In this document: in pieces, positions 1 through 7,986 of the stretch
Layout: every line of letters starts with the position of its first letter
Numbering within the stretch: the first letter of the stretch is position 1
Origin: SCTD01 sp036675425
Lineage (GTDB): Bacteria > Actinomycetota > Actinomycetes > Mycobacteriales > SCTD01
NCBI GenBank assembly: GCA_036675425.1
Contig: JAKFFB010000188.1
Location: 7,943-71,942 of the forward strand
Reading direction: 5' to 3'
Length of the DNA stretch: 64,000 nucleotides
Notes under the pieces: model-generated
Told to the model about the DNA's origin: nothing
Database searches by the model: none
What the model saw: only the letters and a program-made list of their open reading frames with translations
Translations under genes and position numbers: made by a program

Positions 1-1
1 G

Positions 2-226
2 CTCAAGGAGCAGCTCGAGGTCGTGCTGCACGACCTCTCCGAGCGCGAGAAGCAGGTGATCGTGCTGCGCTTCGGGCTGGCCGACGGCCGGCCGCGCACT
101 CTCGAGGAGGTCGGCCAGGAGTTCGGCGTCACCCGCGAGCGGATCCGGCAGATCGAGAGCAAGACGCTGCTCAAGCTCCGCCACCCGAGCCGCGCCGCCA
201 AGCTCCGGGACTACCTCGGCGGCTGA
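2..226 (+). CDS. RNA polymerase sigma-70 factor, C-terminal part (SigA/HrdB type)
   Basis: The gene begins left of the window, so only the last 74 residues are seen. They hold sigma region 4: a first helix (LSEREKQVIVLRFGL), then the helix-turn-helix that reads the -35 element (LEEVGQEFGVTRERIRQIES), and a short tail ending LRDYLGG. This is the end expected of a primary sigma factor (SigA/HrdB) or its close paralogue SigB, which directs RNA polymerase to housekeeping promoters. The fragment cannot separate the two. A hypothetical gene follows 23 bp later on the same strand. The family assignment is firm and the paralogue is not. Confidence 0.93.
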   Translation, partial: LKEQLEVVLHDLSEREKQVIVLRFGLADGRPRTLEEVGQEFGVTRERIRQIESKTLLKLRHPSRAAKLRDYLGG

Positions 227-249
227 CGCGGTCGGCCTAGGCTGAACCC

Positions 250-744
250 GTGCTCTCCCGCCTGCGCCGCCGCCCGGTCCCGGACGTCGTGAAGGCGGTG
301 ACCCTCGAGCCGGGGGAGCGTCGCCGGGCCTGGGGCGTCACCACCCTCGGCGACGCGGTGGTCGCGACCGACCTCGGCCTGCACCTGCCGCGCTCCGGCC
401 GGATCGACTGGCACGAGATCGAGCGGGCGACCTGGAAGCGCCCGGTGCTGGGCATCTCCAAGGTCGCCGCGGTCGACGGCGCCGGCGCGCGCTGGCAGCT
501 CGAGCTGGCCGAGGAGGCCGACCTCGCCGACGTCGTACGCACCTCGGTCACGGCGAGCGTCGCCTGGACCAACCACGTCCGGCTGCAGCCGACCGGCGGC
601 GTCCGCATCGTCGGCCGGCGGCGACCCGGGCAGGACGCGCTCGACTGGCAGCTCGTCTTCGACGCCGGCACCGACCCGGACGACCCGCAGACCCGGGCTC
701 AGGCCGAGGCGCTGCTGGCCGACGCGCGCCGGACGATCGGCTAG
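250..744 (+). CDS. Conserved actinobacterial hypothetical protein
   Basis: The product is 164 residues from a GTG start and has no signal peptide or membrane segment. It opens with a basic stretch (MLSRLRRRPVPDVV) and then alternates short beta-like segments (RRAWGVTTLGDAVVATDLGLHLP, shown here as seen around residues 26-48) with a pattern reminiscent of small PH-like or sigma-locus proteins of actinobacteria. I do not recognise a catalytic motif. Its TAG stop and the stop of the convergent protease share one CTAG at 741-744. Position directly after the sigma factor may mean co-transcription, but nothing in the sequence gives its role. Confidence 0.8.
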   Translation: MLSRLRRRPVPDVVKAVTLEPGERRRAWGVTTLGDAVVATDLGLHLPRSGRIDWHEIERATWKRPVLGISKVAAVDGAGARWQLELAEEADLADVVRTSVTASVAWTNHVRLQPTGGVRIVGRRRPGQDALDWQLVFDAGTDPDDPQTRAQAEALLADARRTIG

Positions 745-2030
745 CGCCGTCGCGCGGTGAGCACCGTCGCGCTGCCCGACCCGACGACCAGCGCCGTGGC
801 GAGCGCGGACAGCCAGGCGGGCACCCGCTCCGGCTCGCGCGGCACGGGGACCCGACCCGGGGGCGCCGCCTGCGGCAGCGGTCCGGCGCTCGGGGAGTCG
901 ACCGGGGACGGCGACGGCAGCGGGGGCATGCTCACCGCCACCGGCGGCCGGGGCGACGAGGCGACGCTCGGCGACGGCGACGACGCCGGGCTCGCCCTGG
1001 TCGGCTCCGGTCGCGGCGACACCGGCGCCGGCGGCTGGGACGACTGGGCGTTCGTGGGCGGCGGGCTGCTCGTGGCGCCGAGGGCGGCGCGCGCGTCGAC
1101 CAGGCCGCGACCCGCCGCGGCGAGCGGCCTTGCGGTGCTGAGGATCCGGTCCATGACGTTGGTGCGCGAGCGGGTCGGGTTCTGGCCGATGAGCAGCGCA
1201 GCGATGCCGCTCACGTGCGGCGCAGCCATCGAGGTGCCGGCGGCGACGGAGTAGCGGTTGCCCGGGTAGAGCGAGGTCACGCAGTCCGACTGCGAGCACA
1301 CGTCGGGGGTGTCCGGGTCGCCGCCGGGCGCGGCGACGTCCACGCCGGAGCCGCGCTGGCTGTACGACGCGAGCTGCCCGTCCCGCCCGGTCGCCGCCAC
1401 GATCATCGCCGAGCCGCCGTAGGAGTCGGTGACCGGCAGGCTCGCGTTGCCGGCGCTGAAGATGACGACGACACCGGCCTCCGCAGCCTCGTCGACGGCG
1501 GCCGGGATGGCCGAGGACGACGACAGGCCGGGCACGTCGGGACCGAGCGACAGGTTGAGCACCCGGGCGCCGTTGCGCACCGCCCAGCGGATCCCCGCGG
1601 CGACGTCGTCGGGCTTGCCGACGCACTCCCCGGACGAAGTGTCGTACGCCAGCACGCGCACCGGCAGCACGGTCGCCTTCGGGGCCACGCCGAACGACGA
1701 CGACGCGACGGTCCCGGCGACGTGCGTGCCGTGGTCGCACTGGTCGGTCGGCGCCGGCCCGTCGGTGCAGGTCCCGCCCACGCAGTCAGCGCCGGCCAGA
1801 ACGCGGCCCTCGAAGTCCTTGTGCGCGCGGTCGACCCAGCTGTCCAGCACGGCGACGACGACGTTGCGACCGTCCTTGCCGGCCGCGCGCGCGTCCGGCA
1901 CCCGCGCCTGGTCGGCGTGCCAGGTGCGCTGCGGCGGCGTTCCGGCGGCCAGGGCAGGCGGAGCGGGGAGGAGCAGGATCCCCACCAGCACGGCGGTGAG
2001 GCCGGCCAGAGGGGGACGGGTCACCACCAA
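741..2030 (-). CDS. Secreted S8 (subtilisin/mycosin-like) serine protease with C-terminal membrane anchor
   Basis: Subtilase-family endopeptidase of 429 residues. An N-terminal signal peptide (about residues 8-29, LTAVLVGILLLPAPPALA) precedes the S8 domain. The triad is visible as D63 (VVVAVLDSW), H100 (DHGTHVAG) and S267 (GTSMAAPHVSG), with the oxyanion Asn at N195 (SAGN). Cys pairs at C83/C88/C98, C135 and C245/C250 suggest disulfides outside the cell. After about residue 315 comes a Pro/Ser/Thr-rich linker of some 75 residues, then one transmembrane helix and an RRR stop-transfer tail, an arrangement like the mycosins of type VII secretion. No ESX genes lie nearby, so a stand-alone surface protease is as likely. 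The first codon could be TTG (2030) or one of two adjacent GTGs. Confidence 0.9.
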   Translation of the reverse strand: MVVTRPPLAGLTAVLVGILLLPAPPALAAGTPPQRTWHADQARVPDARAAGKDGRNVVVAVLDSWVDRAHKDFEGRVLAGADCVGGTCTDGPAPTDQCDHGTHVAGTVASSSFGVAPKATVLPVRVLAYDTSSGECVGKPDDVAAGIRWAVRNGARVLNLSLGPDVPGLSSSSAIPAAVDEAAEAGVVVIFSAGNASLPVTDSYGGSAMIVAATGRDGQLASYSQRGSGVDVAAPGGDPDTPDVCSQSDCVTSLYPGNRYSVAAGTSMAAPHVSGIAALLIGQNPTRSRTNVMDRILSTARPLAAAGRGLVDARAALGATSSPPPTNAQSSQPPAPVSPRPEPTRASPASSPSPSVASSPRPPVAVSMPPLPSPSPVDSPSAGPLPQAAPPGRVPVPREPERVPAWLSALATALVVGSGSATVLTARRR

Positions 2031-2059
2031 ACGGTACGACGGGACGGCCGCTCGTGGGG

Positions 2060-3106
2060 TCAGCCCGCGAGTCTCACCGGTTCCGCGGGGGCGCGCAGCA
2101 GCCGCAGCACGGCGTCCTCGATCGGTCCCTGGAAGGCGGGGGAGCCGTACTGCGCGTCCTCACCCAGCACCTCGAGGTCGCGGGCGATGGTGACCCCGTC
2201 GTCGTAGAGGTCGATCACCCGCGGGTCGATGTAGCTGGAGCGGCAGACCGCCGGGGTGTTGCCCAGCTTGTCGGCCACCTCCTTCACGACCCGCGTCACG
2301 GCGCGCTTGCGGGCGGTGGTGCTCTCGGCGTGCGTGGAGACGGCCAGCCCGATCGCGGCCAGGACCGTGGCCGACCAGGTGCGGAAGTCCTTGGCGGTGT
2401 CCTCGCCCCCGGTGACCTCGCGCAGGTAGCCGTTGATGTCGGTGCTCTTCACGTCGACCCAGTCGCCGCTTCCGTCCTTGTAGGCCAGCAGCTCCGGCCC
2501 GCCGCCGCGCCGCCGCTTCAGCGCCGCGACGACCTCGCAGACCTCCGGCTCGGCGAGCGAGCGCTGCCAGAGCTTGCCGCTCTTGCCGGGGAACTCGAGG
2601 GTGATCTCCCCGGCCCGGTTCACGCTGACGTGCTCCTTGAGCAGGGTCGCCAGGCCGTACGACGAGTTCTCCGCGGCGTACTGCTCCCCGCCGATGCGGA
2701 AGAAGCCGAGGTCGAGCAGTCGCACGGCGCAGGCCAGCACGCGGGTGCGGGTCAGCCCGTCGCCCTGCAGGTCCTCGCGCATCCGCTCACGTGCGGCCGG
2801 CAGCCGGGCGGCGAAGTCGAGGATCCGGTCGTGCTTCTCGAGGTCGCGCTGGAGGCGCCAGGCGTCGTGGTAGCGGTACTGCCGGCGGCCGCGCGCGTCG
2901 ACGCCGGTCGCCTGCACGTGCCCGTTCGGGACGGCGCAGATCCAGACGTCCTCCCAGGCGGGCGGGATCACCAGCTCGCGGATGCGCTGGAGCGTCTCGG
3001 CGTCCTTGACGGGCGTGCCGGCAGCGTCGACGTACCGGAACCCCTTGCCGCTCCGGACCCGGCGGATGCCGGGACCGGAGCAGGAGACGCGCTTGAGGCG
3101 CACCAC
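2060..3106 (-). CDS. DNA topoisomerase IB (poxvirus/bacterial type)
   Basis: Relaxes supercoils by a transient 3'-phosphotyrosyl single-strand break; acts on the nucleoid without metal or ATP. The 348-residue protein has the bacterial TopIB plan: an N-terminal DNA-clamp domain (RRVRSGKGFRYVDAAG) and a C-terminal catalytic domain with the conserved blocks FRIGGEQYAAENSSYGLATL, DFRTWSAT (catalytic Arg region) and SSYIDPRV, where Y292 is the expected nucleophile. Length is normal for the family. Starts with GTG. It lies 9 bp downstream of the DUF5709 gene in the same direction, so the two are probably co-transcribed. This enzyme is accessory; the window also carries parC/parE. Confidence 0.94.
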   Translation of the reverse strand: MVRLKRVSCSGPGIRRVRSGKGFRYVDAAGTPVKDAETLQRIRELVIPPAWEDVWICAVPNGHVQATGVDARGRRQYRYHDAWRLQRDLEKHDRILDFAARLPAARERMREDLQGDGLTRTRVLACAVRLLDLGFFRIGGEQYAAENSSYGLATLLKEHVSVNRAGEITLEFPGKSGKLWQRSLAEPEVCEVVAALKRRRGGGPELLAYKDGSGDWVDVKSTDINGYLREVTGGEDTAKDFRTWSATVLAAIGLAVSTHAESTTARKRAVTRVVKEVADKLGNTPAVCRSSYIDPRVIDLYDDGVTIARDLEVLGEDAQYGSPAFQGPIEDAVLRLLRAPAEPVRLAG

Positions 3107-3115
3107 GGCCGGGTC

Positions 3116-3547
3116 CTAGACCTCGGGCTCGACGTGCATGGCGGCTTCCTCGGCGGAGTAGCCGCCGAGGTCGGTGCCGACGTCCGAGGCGACTAGGTCG
3201 GCCTCGGTGTCGCTGCGGGCGCCCTCGTCCGGCTCGACCAGCCGGCCGACGCCCTGCCCGGCGCGCTCGTCGAAGGGCGTGTCGGCGCCCTGGCTCTCGT
3301 CGGCGTCCTGACCTACGGCGGCGAGCACGTCCGGCTCCTCGCGGGAGAGCCGGCCGTCGAGCGGCTCCCCGTCGTGCACCTCGCGGGGCGTGGTGCCGAA
3401 GTCGTCAGCGGCCAGTGGCGCGTCGTGCGGCGGCTCGGTGGTGCCCTCGGTGCCGCCGGCCTCGAGCTGGCCGAGGTCGGCGTAGCCCGGGTCCGGGATG
3501 CCCTCGGCCTCGTGCTCGGAGGGCTTCTCGGGGATGCGCGCGCTCAT
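3116..3547 (-). CDS. DUF5709 family protein
   Basis: Acidic, hydrophilic protein of 143 residues restricted to actinobacteria; function unknown. The family landmarks are present: the block GEPLDGRLSREEPDV in the middle and the C-terminal block VEPDEGARSDTEADLVASD followed by SAEEAAMHVEPE. No signal, membrane segment or cysteine motif is present, and the composition suggests a largely unfolded protein. The ATG at 3547 was chosen because the family block starts soon after it and because the longer frame upstream is Arg/Pro/Ser-rich shadow sequence. It sits just upstream of topoisomerase IB and downstream of the SRPBCC gene, in a run of four minus-strand genes. Confidence 0.87.
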   Translation of the reverse strand: MSARIPEKPSEHEAEGIPDPGYADLGQLEAGGTEGTTEPPHDAPLAADDFGTTPREVHDGEPLDGRLSREEPDVLAAVGQDADESQGADTPFDERAGQGVGRLVEPDEGARSDTEADLVASDVGTDLGGYSAEEAAMHVEPEV

Positions 3548-3577
3548 GGGTGTCCTTCCGAAGGGGGTGGGGACGGC

Positions 3578-3609
3578 CGAGGGCCGCCTCTGGTGGGAGA
3601 CGGCCCTCG
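3578..3609 (-). terminator. Hairpin after the SRPBCC gene
   Basis: A 9-bp GC stem (3578-3586 pairs with 3601-3609, loop 14 nt) lies 15 bp past the stop of the SRPBCC gene on the minus strand. It has no T tract, as is common in actinobacteria. A terminator role is inferred. Confidence 0.45.
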
Positions 3610-3623
3610 TGCTGCGTCGGGGT

Positions 3624-4094
3624 CTAGCTGCTCTTGACGGTCGTGCCGCCGCCGGGGACGGCTGCCTCGATGGTGGTCTTGAACGCCTCGAGGGCCTTCT
3701 CGACCTTGTCCTGCGGGTCGGCGAAGAGCTTCGCGACGGCGTCGCCGAGCACACCGGCGGGCGGGTCGTACTGCAGGCTGACCTCGACGCCGGTCGTGCC
3801 GCCGTGGTCGTCGAAGCGGACGGCGCCGGCGTTCTTGACGTCCAGGCCGCTGCTGTCCTCGGTCGCCCAGGCGATCCGCGTGTTGGGGACGTCCTCGACG
3901 ATCGTGGCGTCCCACTCGACGGTCTTGCCGAGCGGACCGGAGACCTCCCAGTGCGTCTTCTGCGTGCTGCCCGCGGTGGGGGTGACCTTCTCGACGTCCG
4001 GCATGATCTGCGGGAGGTTCGTCAGGCCGCGCCACCAGGCGTAGCACTGGTCGGCGGGAGCGTTGACCTCGAGGTAGTGCGCGACGGTGCCCAT
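3624..4094 (-). CDS. SRPBCC (START/Bet v1-like) family protein
   Basis: Small cytoplasmic protein of 156 residues with the SRPBCC ligand-pocket fold, as in polyketide cyclase and CoQ-binding proteins. The start VAHYLEVNAPADQCYAWW is the typical first strand and helix (the P-A-D-x-C/V-Y-x-W pattern), WEVSGPLGKTVEWDATIVED forms the central strands, and a long C-terminal helix (DPQDKVEKALEAFKTTIEAAV) closes the pocket. The ligand cannot be deduced. ATG start with a GGAAGG ribosome site 8 nt upstream. Neighbours (DUF5709, YtxH-like) are often stress-linked in actinobacteria, so a stress or envelope role is a guess. Confidence 0.88.
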   Translation of the reverse strand: MGTVAHYLEVNAPADQCYAWWRGLTNLPQIMPDVEKVTPTAGSTQKTHWEVSGPLGKTVEWDATIVEDVPNTRIAWATEDSSGLDVKNAGAVRFDDHGGTTGVEVSLQYDPPAGVLGDAVAKLFADPQDKVEKALEAFKTTIEAAVPGGGTTVKSS

Positions 4095-4163
4095 CGTGGA
4101 TCCTTCCGTTCGGGTCAGGGAACTGCTCAGCGGCAGTACCCCGTCGGGGAGCGGGTCAGACCG

Positions 4164-4505
4164 TCAGGGGCGTGTGACGTCCGGCGCGGAGCCGCTCGGG
4201 GCGGCGCCGGCCATCGTGGCGCCGGTGTTGGCACCGGTGCCCAGGTCGACCACGCTGTCCTTGTCCTTGGTCTTGCCGGTCGCCTTGTCCGTGACGGCCT
4301 CGACCTTCTCGTTGACGGTCGCCTTCGCGGTGTCGGCGACACCGGCGGCGGTCTCCTTCAGCGAGGCGGTCGCGTCCTGCACGGCCGGCTTGCCGGCGAG
4401 CTCGCGGAACTTCGACTCGATCTGGCGGTAGCGGTCCTTGCCGGCGCGGGCGCCCAGGACGTAGCCGGCGCCTGCTGCCGCTGCGAGGGTGAGCTTCTTG
4501 AACAC
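4164..4505 (-). CDS. YtxH-like small membrane-associated protein
   Basis: A 113-residue protein beginning with a short hydrophobic segment (KLTLAAAAGAGYVLGARAG), followed by a charged, amphipathic Ala/Lys/Thr-rich helix (residues 22-75) and a Gly/Ala/Pro-rich tail. The pattern of a Gly-rich membrane segment, then AGKDRYRQIE, is typical of YtxH-type proteins that cluster with general-stress genes. GTG start with a strong AGGAGG 4-5 nt upstream decides the start. Its biochemical function is unknown. Confidence 0.82.
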   Translation of the reverse strand: MFKKLTLAAAAGAGYVLGARAGKDRYRQIESKFRELAGKPAVQDATASLKETAAGVADTAKATVNEKVEAVTDKATGKTKDKDSVVDLGTGANTGATMAGAAPSGSAPDVTRP

Positions 4506-4567
4506 GGGGTGCCTCCTGGAGTCGGTCGTTCGTCTGACCTCCTCCTACCCCCGCACGACCTCGCGAC

Positions 4568-5719
4568 TCACGCGCCGTCGGCGTAGCGCCCCGGCCAGGG
4601 GTAGGCGGTCAGCGCGTCGAGCTGCCCCGCCCCCATCCGCTCGACGGTCCAGAGGCTGGCGCCGACCGCGCCGCCTCGCTTGGCCACGTCGAGGAACCGC
4701 CACGTCTCGGCGCGGGTCGGCACGCCGTGGCGGCCGCCCTCCTCACCCATGTCGTAGCCCTGGCCGACCGGGTGCACGGGAAGAAGCGCTCCGAGCTCGG
4801 ACAGGGACTGCTTCACGAGCGCCCCGGGCTCGTTGCAGGACCAGTAGACCATCGGTGCGAACAGATCGGCGTACGGCACGAAAGCCTTGTAGGGGAAGGA
4901 CTTCCGGCGCAGCGGGGTCGGGCGAGGCACGGTCGCCGCGATCGGCTTGTCGCCGGCGTAGCGACGCACCAGCGACAGGTAGAGGGCGACGCGGGGAGCA
5001 GTGGCGTACGTCCCCTCCGCCGCGGTCTCGATGTCGGGCGCGAAGGCGTCGATGCCGTCGGCGAACGCCTGCTGGGCGCGGAGCGCGTCGGCGACCGGGT
5101 CGGACAGGTAGGGGAAGTCCCACGCGACGACGGCCAGGCCGGCGGCGTGCGCGGCGGGGACGAGCTCGGGCAGGAACTGGTTGCCGTAGTAGCCCTGCCG
5201 GCCACCGGTACGGACCCAGATGTTGCGCAGCCCGGCGGCCTTCGCCTTCGCGACGATGGCCTCCGTGTCGACCGGGGTCTCCTTGAAGTTGGTGACCCAC
5301 AGGCCCTTCCCGGACAGCGGGTAGATGCTGGCGGCCTTGCCGCTGGTGGCGACGGGCTTCGGCAGGGCCGCCTCGGCGACGATCGGCGGCTTGCGCGGCT
5401 TGGGCTTCCAGCCGGGCAGGTTGGGTCGCTTGGGGACCGGGCAGCCGGTCTGCGGCTTCTCCGGGCCGACGGCGGGCGGGAGGAGAGAGGCCTTCTTCTT
5501 GGGGGCGACCTTCGGGGCGGGCGCCTTCGGGCTGGGTGTCGGGCTCGCCGCCCGGGTCGCCTCGGGGCTCGCGGCCTGGCTCGGTGCGGGCGTCGCGGGG
5601 GCGGCGACGGGGCGCGGCTCGACCGCACCGGCGCTGACGGTCCCGGCCACCAGGACCGCCACGACCGCCGCGGAGAGCACTCGCTCGGCGACGGTCAGCA
5701 TGGGGACAGTCTCGGTCAT
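4568..5719 (-). CDS. Exported protein with a glycoside-hydrolase-like TIM-barrel domain
   Basis: 383 residues from the ATG at 5719, chosen because a signal peptide follows directly (RVLSAAVVAVLVAGTVSAGA). Residues about 35-110 are Ala/Pro/Lys-rich and low complexity. The folded part begins near KGLWVTNFKETPVDTEAIVA and shows strand/helix alternation with TIM-barrel hallmarks: LRNIWVRTGG, LAVVAWDFPY, IDAFAPDIET, KPIAATVPRP, DLFAPMVYWS and GASLWTVE. The acidic residues at strand ends (D in WDFPY, E in PDIET) resemble glycosidase active sites, but I cannot name a substrate. It probably acts in the cell wall space. An 18-bp inverted repeat lies in its upstream region. Confidence 0.82.
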   Translation of the reverse strand: MTETVPMLTVAERVLSAAVVAVLVAGTVSAGAVEPRPVAAPATPAPSQAASPEATRAASPTPSPKAPAPKVAPKKKASLLPPAVGPEKPQTGCPVPKRPNLPGWKPKPRKPPIVAEAALPKPVATSGKAASIYPLSGKGLWVTNFKETPVDTEAIVAKAKAAGLRNIWVRTGGRQGYYGNQFLPELVPAAHAAGLAVVAWDFPYLSDPVADALRAQQAFADGIDAFAPDIETAAEGTYATAPRVALYLSLVRRYAGDKPIAATVPRPTPLRRKSFPYKAFVPYADLFAPMVYWSCNEPGALVKQSLSELGALLPVHPVGQGYDMGEEGGRHGVPTRAETWRFLDVAKRGGAVGASLWTVERMGAGQLDALTAYPWPGRYADGA

Positions 5720-5751
5720 CTCGGGCGCGCTGTCCGCCGCTTGGCCACACC

Positions 5752-5885
5752 CCTCCACAACCGATCTTGTCGGGGGATGCGGCTGCCGATCTGCTGATCG
5801 GTCGGGGAGGAGGCTGAGCGTGGAGGCGGCGCTCATCCTCCACAGCCGATCAACGGGGAGGCGGCCCCAAGATCGGTTGTGGAGG
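5752..5885. repeat. 18-bp perfect inverted repeat flanking a 98-bp centre
   Basis: CCTCCACAACCGATCTTG at 5752-5769 is repeated exactly in inverted orientation at 5868-5885. A third, direct copy with one change lies inside at about 5837-5851 (CCTCCACAGCCGATC). The element fills the region between the start of the TIM-barrel gene and tRNA-Asn. It could be an operator array, a folded leader or a small non-autonomous element. Confidence 0.7.
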
Positions 5886-5956
5886 CCCGGTCGACCCGCT
5901 CGGCCGAGCGGGGCCGTGCGCTAGTCTCTGTGCTCGCAGCCGGCATGCCGGCGCGG

Positions 5957-6029
5957 TCCCCCATAGCTCAATTGGCAGAGCATGCGACTGTTAATCGCAG
6001 GGTTTCTGGTTCAAGTCCAGATGGGGGAG
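5957..6029 (+). tRNA. tRNA-Asn (GTT)
   Basis: The complete cloverleaf is visible. The acceptor stem 5957-5963 pairs perfectly with 6022-6028. The D stem is GCTC/GAGC, the anticodon stem TGCGA/TCGCA closes a 7-nt loop CTGTTAA with anticodon GTT at 5990-5992, and the T arm carries GGTTCAAGTCC. Discriminator base G; CCA is not encoded. Confidence 0.97.
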
Positions 6030-6115
6030 CCCTGACCAGCACGAAGGCCGTCCTGAGGCGGCTCGGACGGGCCTGAGCCCACAGCCAACCCCCGCGGATC
6101 CGCCCCCAGCGCGCC

Positions 6116-6910
6116 TCATCCTGACCGATGCCGCCAGGGCGGGAGCAGCGCCGGGGGAGACAGGGCGGGGCCGTCTGCCCGCCACAGCCATGCGCCGCCC
6201 TCTCTCTGCAGCCCCGCGATCCCCAGAACGGGAGGGTCCAGGTCGGAGCTGATCTGCCGTACGCCCTCGCAGGCCACGGCCCACACCGCCAGGTAGGCCA
6301 TCTCGGCGACCACCGCGTCCGGCACCTCGCCGAGGACCTCGAGGTGAGCCAGCGCGGCTGCCTCGCCCTCACCGGTGACGACGAGCTGCGCGACGAGCGG
6401 ACGTGCCCGGCTGCTGTTGACGTACGCGACCCACCAGGCCAGCAGCTCGCCGCGCTCGGCCGCGTCCACGGCAGGCGCCACGTCCAGGCCCTCCTCCTGG
6501 ACGAACCAGGCGGTGTCGACGTCGCGCCGGCTGACGTAGTACTCCGCGGTCGTCCCGGCCGGCACCTGCCCGACACGGGGGGCGTCGAGGTCCAGCTCGA
6601 CGAGGCCGTTCCGCTCGACCCGCGGGAGCCAGGCGACGCCGCCCGTGTCGAACTCCTCCATGAGCAGGCCGGCGAGGTCGTTGACCCACTCCTCGGCCGT
6701 GCTGACCGGCATGCCCGTCCAGACGCCCTGCTCGAGGTCGTCCAGGTCGACGCGGACGGCGAAGCGGTACGGCAGCTGCCTCCACCGGAAGGTGACCAGC
6801 AGCCGGCCGTCCTCGAGCTCGACGCTCTCGCCGTACCACCCGTCCGTCACCGGACCCTCGCCCAGCAGGGACTCCTGGGCAGCCAGCAGCACCTCCTCCG
6901 CGGTCGTCAT
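6116..6910 (-). CDS. Hypothetical protein
   Basis: 264 residues from an ATG start, acidic, without signal peptide or membrane helix. It is rich in Trp, Glu and Leu (VTDGWYGESVELEDGRLLVTFRWRQLPYRFAVRVD is split between strands around residues 21-55), suggesting an alpha/beta cytosolic protein. The C-terminal part, from about residue 150, is mainly helical (AERGELLAWWVAYVNS, AEMAYLAVWAVACEGVRQ). I recognise no family or catalytic motif. It is transcribed away from the toxin-antitoxin pair that starts 84 bp to its right. Confidence 0.72.
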   Translation of the reverse strand: MTTAEEVLLAAQESLLGEGPVTDGWYGESVELEDGRLLVTFRWRQLPYRFAVRVDLDDLEQGVWTGMPVSTAEEWVNDLAGLLMEEFDTGGVAWLPRVERNGLVELDLDAPRVGQVPAGTTAEYYVSRRDVDTAWFVQEEGLDVAPAVDAAERGELLAWWVAYVNSSRARPLVAQLVVTGEGEAAALAHLEVLGEVPDAVVAEMAYLAVWAVACEGVRQISSDLDPPVLGIAGLQREGGAWLWRADGPALSPPALLPPWRHRSG

Positions 6911-6948
6911 CCGCCGAGCCTCGCAGCGAGAGCAAGGGTGATGCCTCT

Positions 6949-6982
6949 GTAGCAGAGTGCTACGCTGGTAGCGATCTGCTAC
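6949..6982 (+). promoter_or_regulatory. Nested palindromic operator upstream of the toxin-antitoxin pair
   Basis: GTAGCAGA (6949-6956) is inverted as TCTGCTAC (6975-6982), and inside it GCTAC (6959-6963) is inverted as GTAGC (6968-6972). The element ends next to the GGAGG ribosome site (6983-6987) of the antitoxin. Its position fits autorepression by the ParD-like DNA-binding antitoxin, which is inferred and not shown. Confidence 0.65.
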
Positions 6983-6993
6983 GGAGGTGCTCG

Positions 6994-7395
6994 ATGGCCG
7001 TCAAGCCCACGACCCGCACGAAGCCGTCCGCCGGCCAGCCGACCCGGATCGCGTCGGACGTCTACGCGGCCGCGCAGCAGGTCGCCGTGCGCGAGAGCCG
7101 GTCGGCTGCCGAGCAGGTCAACCACTGGGCCCGCATCGGGCAGTCCCTCGCGATGCACCAGGCCGCGTCGCGTCGGAGGGTCGAGGCGGTCCTCGCCGGG
7201 ACGCTGCCGATGAGCGCGCTCCGTCCGGACGAGCGGGAGGTCGTCAACGCCGAGCTCGACGCGGCGATCACCGCGCGGGCGCAGTCGACGCCTCTCGGGC
7301 AGGCGGCGGGGGGCACCACCGTCGCGCTCGACGAGGACGGCCGGCTCGTCGAGTACCGCCCCGACGGGACCAGCGCACTCCTCGACGTCGGTTGA
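6994..7395 (+). CDS. ParD-like antitoxin
   Basis: 133-residue probable antitoxin. The N-terminal part carries a ribbon-helix-helix-like segment, PTRIASDVYAAAQQVAVRES, followed by RSAAEQVNHWARIGQSL, which matches ParD-like antitoxins. The C-terminal half (EREVVNAELDAAITARAQS and beyond) would wrap the toxin. ATG start with GGAGG 6 nt upstream. Its TGA stop overlaps the TTG start of the zeta-type toxin (TTGA), so the two are translationally coupled. The palindromic operator just upstream suggests autoregulation. Confidence 0.85.
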   Translation: MAVKPTTRTKPSAGQPTRIASDVYAAAQQVAVRESRSAAEQVNHWARIGQSLAMHQAASRRRVEAVLAGTLPMSALRPDEREVVNAELDAAITARAQSTPLGQAAGGTTVALDEDGRLVEYRPDGTSALLDVG

Positions 7396-7964
7396 GGCTC
7401 GACCTCGTCGTCGGGCCGAACGGCGCCGGGAAGTCCACCTTCGTCGCGACGGTCCTGCGTCGCGTGCTGCCGCCGGGCACCCCCTTCGTCAACGCCGACG
7501 AGATCGCCAAGGTGCGCTTTCCCGGAGACGAGCTGCAGCGATCCCGCGACGCTGCCGTCATCGCAGAGGCCACCCGGAACGCCCTGCTGGAAAGGGGACT
7601 TCCGTTCATCGCCGAGACCGTCTTCTCCCACCCGTCCAAGCTGGAGCTCGTCGACCGGGCCGTCGCGGGCGGCTACTACGTGCGCCTGCACGTCCTCGCG
7701 ATCCCGTCCCACCTGGCAGTGCAGCGGGTCCGCTACCGCGTCGCCGCCGGCGGGCACGACGTCCCTGCGCGCAAGGTCGCCGAGCGGTGGGAGCGCCTCT
7801 GGCCGCTCGTCGCGGAGGCGATCCGCCGTGCCGACCGCGCGGAGGTCTGGGACAACAGCCGCTACGACGTGACGGAGAAGGTCGCGGAGTTCGTCGGCGG
7901 CCTGTCGGCAAGCCCGCCGCGGTGGCCGGAGTGGGCTCCACCGGCGCTGCGAGAGCTTGCCTGA
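7392..7964 (+). CDS. Zeta-type toxin (P-loop kinase)
   Basis: 190-residue P-loop protein of the zeta toxin family. Known members phosphorylate UDP-activated cell-wall sugars and so poison growth. Residues 8-15 are the Walker A loop GPNGAGKS. NADEIAKVRFPG is the zeta signature after the first strand, FIAETVFSHPSKLELV is the substrate-binding block, and RVRYRVAAGGHDVPARKVAERW is the conserved R..GGH.VP...R lid motif. It starts with TTG inside the antitoxin stop (TTGA); the long frame upstream is shadow of the antitoxin. The methyltransferase gene begins 23 bp after it, so the pair may lead a longer transcript. Confidence 0.9.
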   Translation: MRLDLVVGPNGAGKSTFVATVLRRVLPPGTPFVNADEIAKVRFPGDELQRSRDAAVIAEATRNALLERGLPFIAETVFSHPSKLELVDRAVAGGYYVRLHVLAIPSHLAVQRVRYRVAAGGHDVPARKVAERWERLWPLVAEAIRRADRAEVWDNSRYDVTEKVAEFVGGLSASPPRWPEWAPPALRELA

Positions 7965-7986
7965 GGCGTTGCGGGAGGATTCCGCC

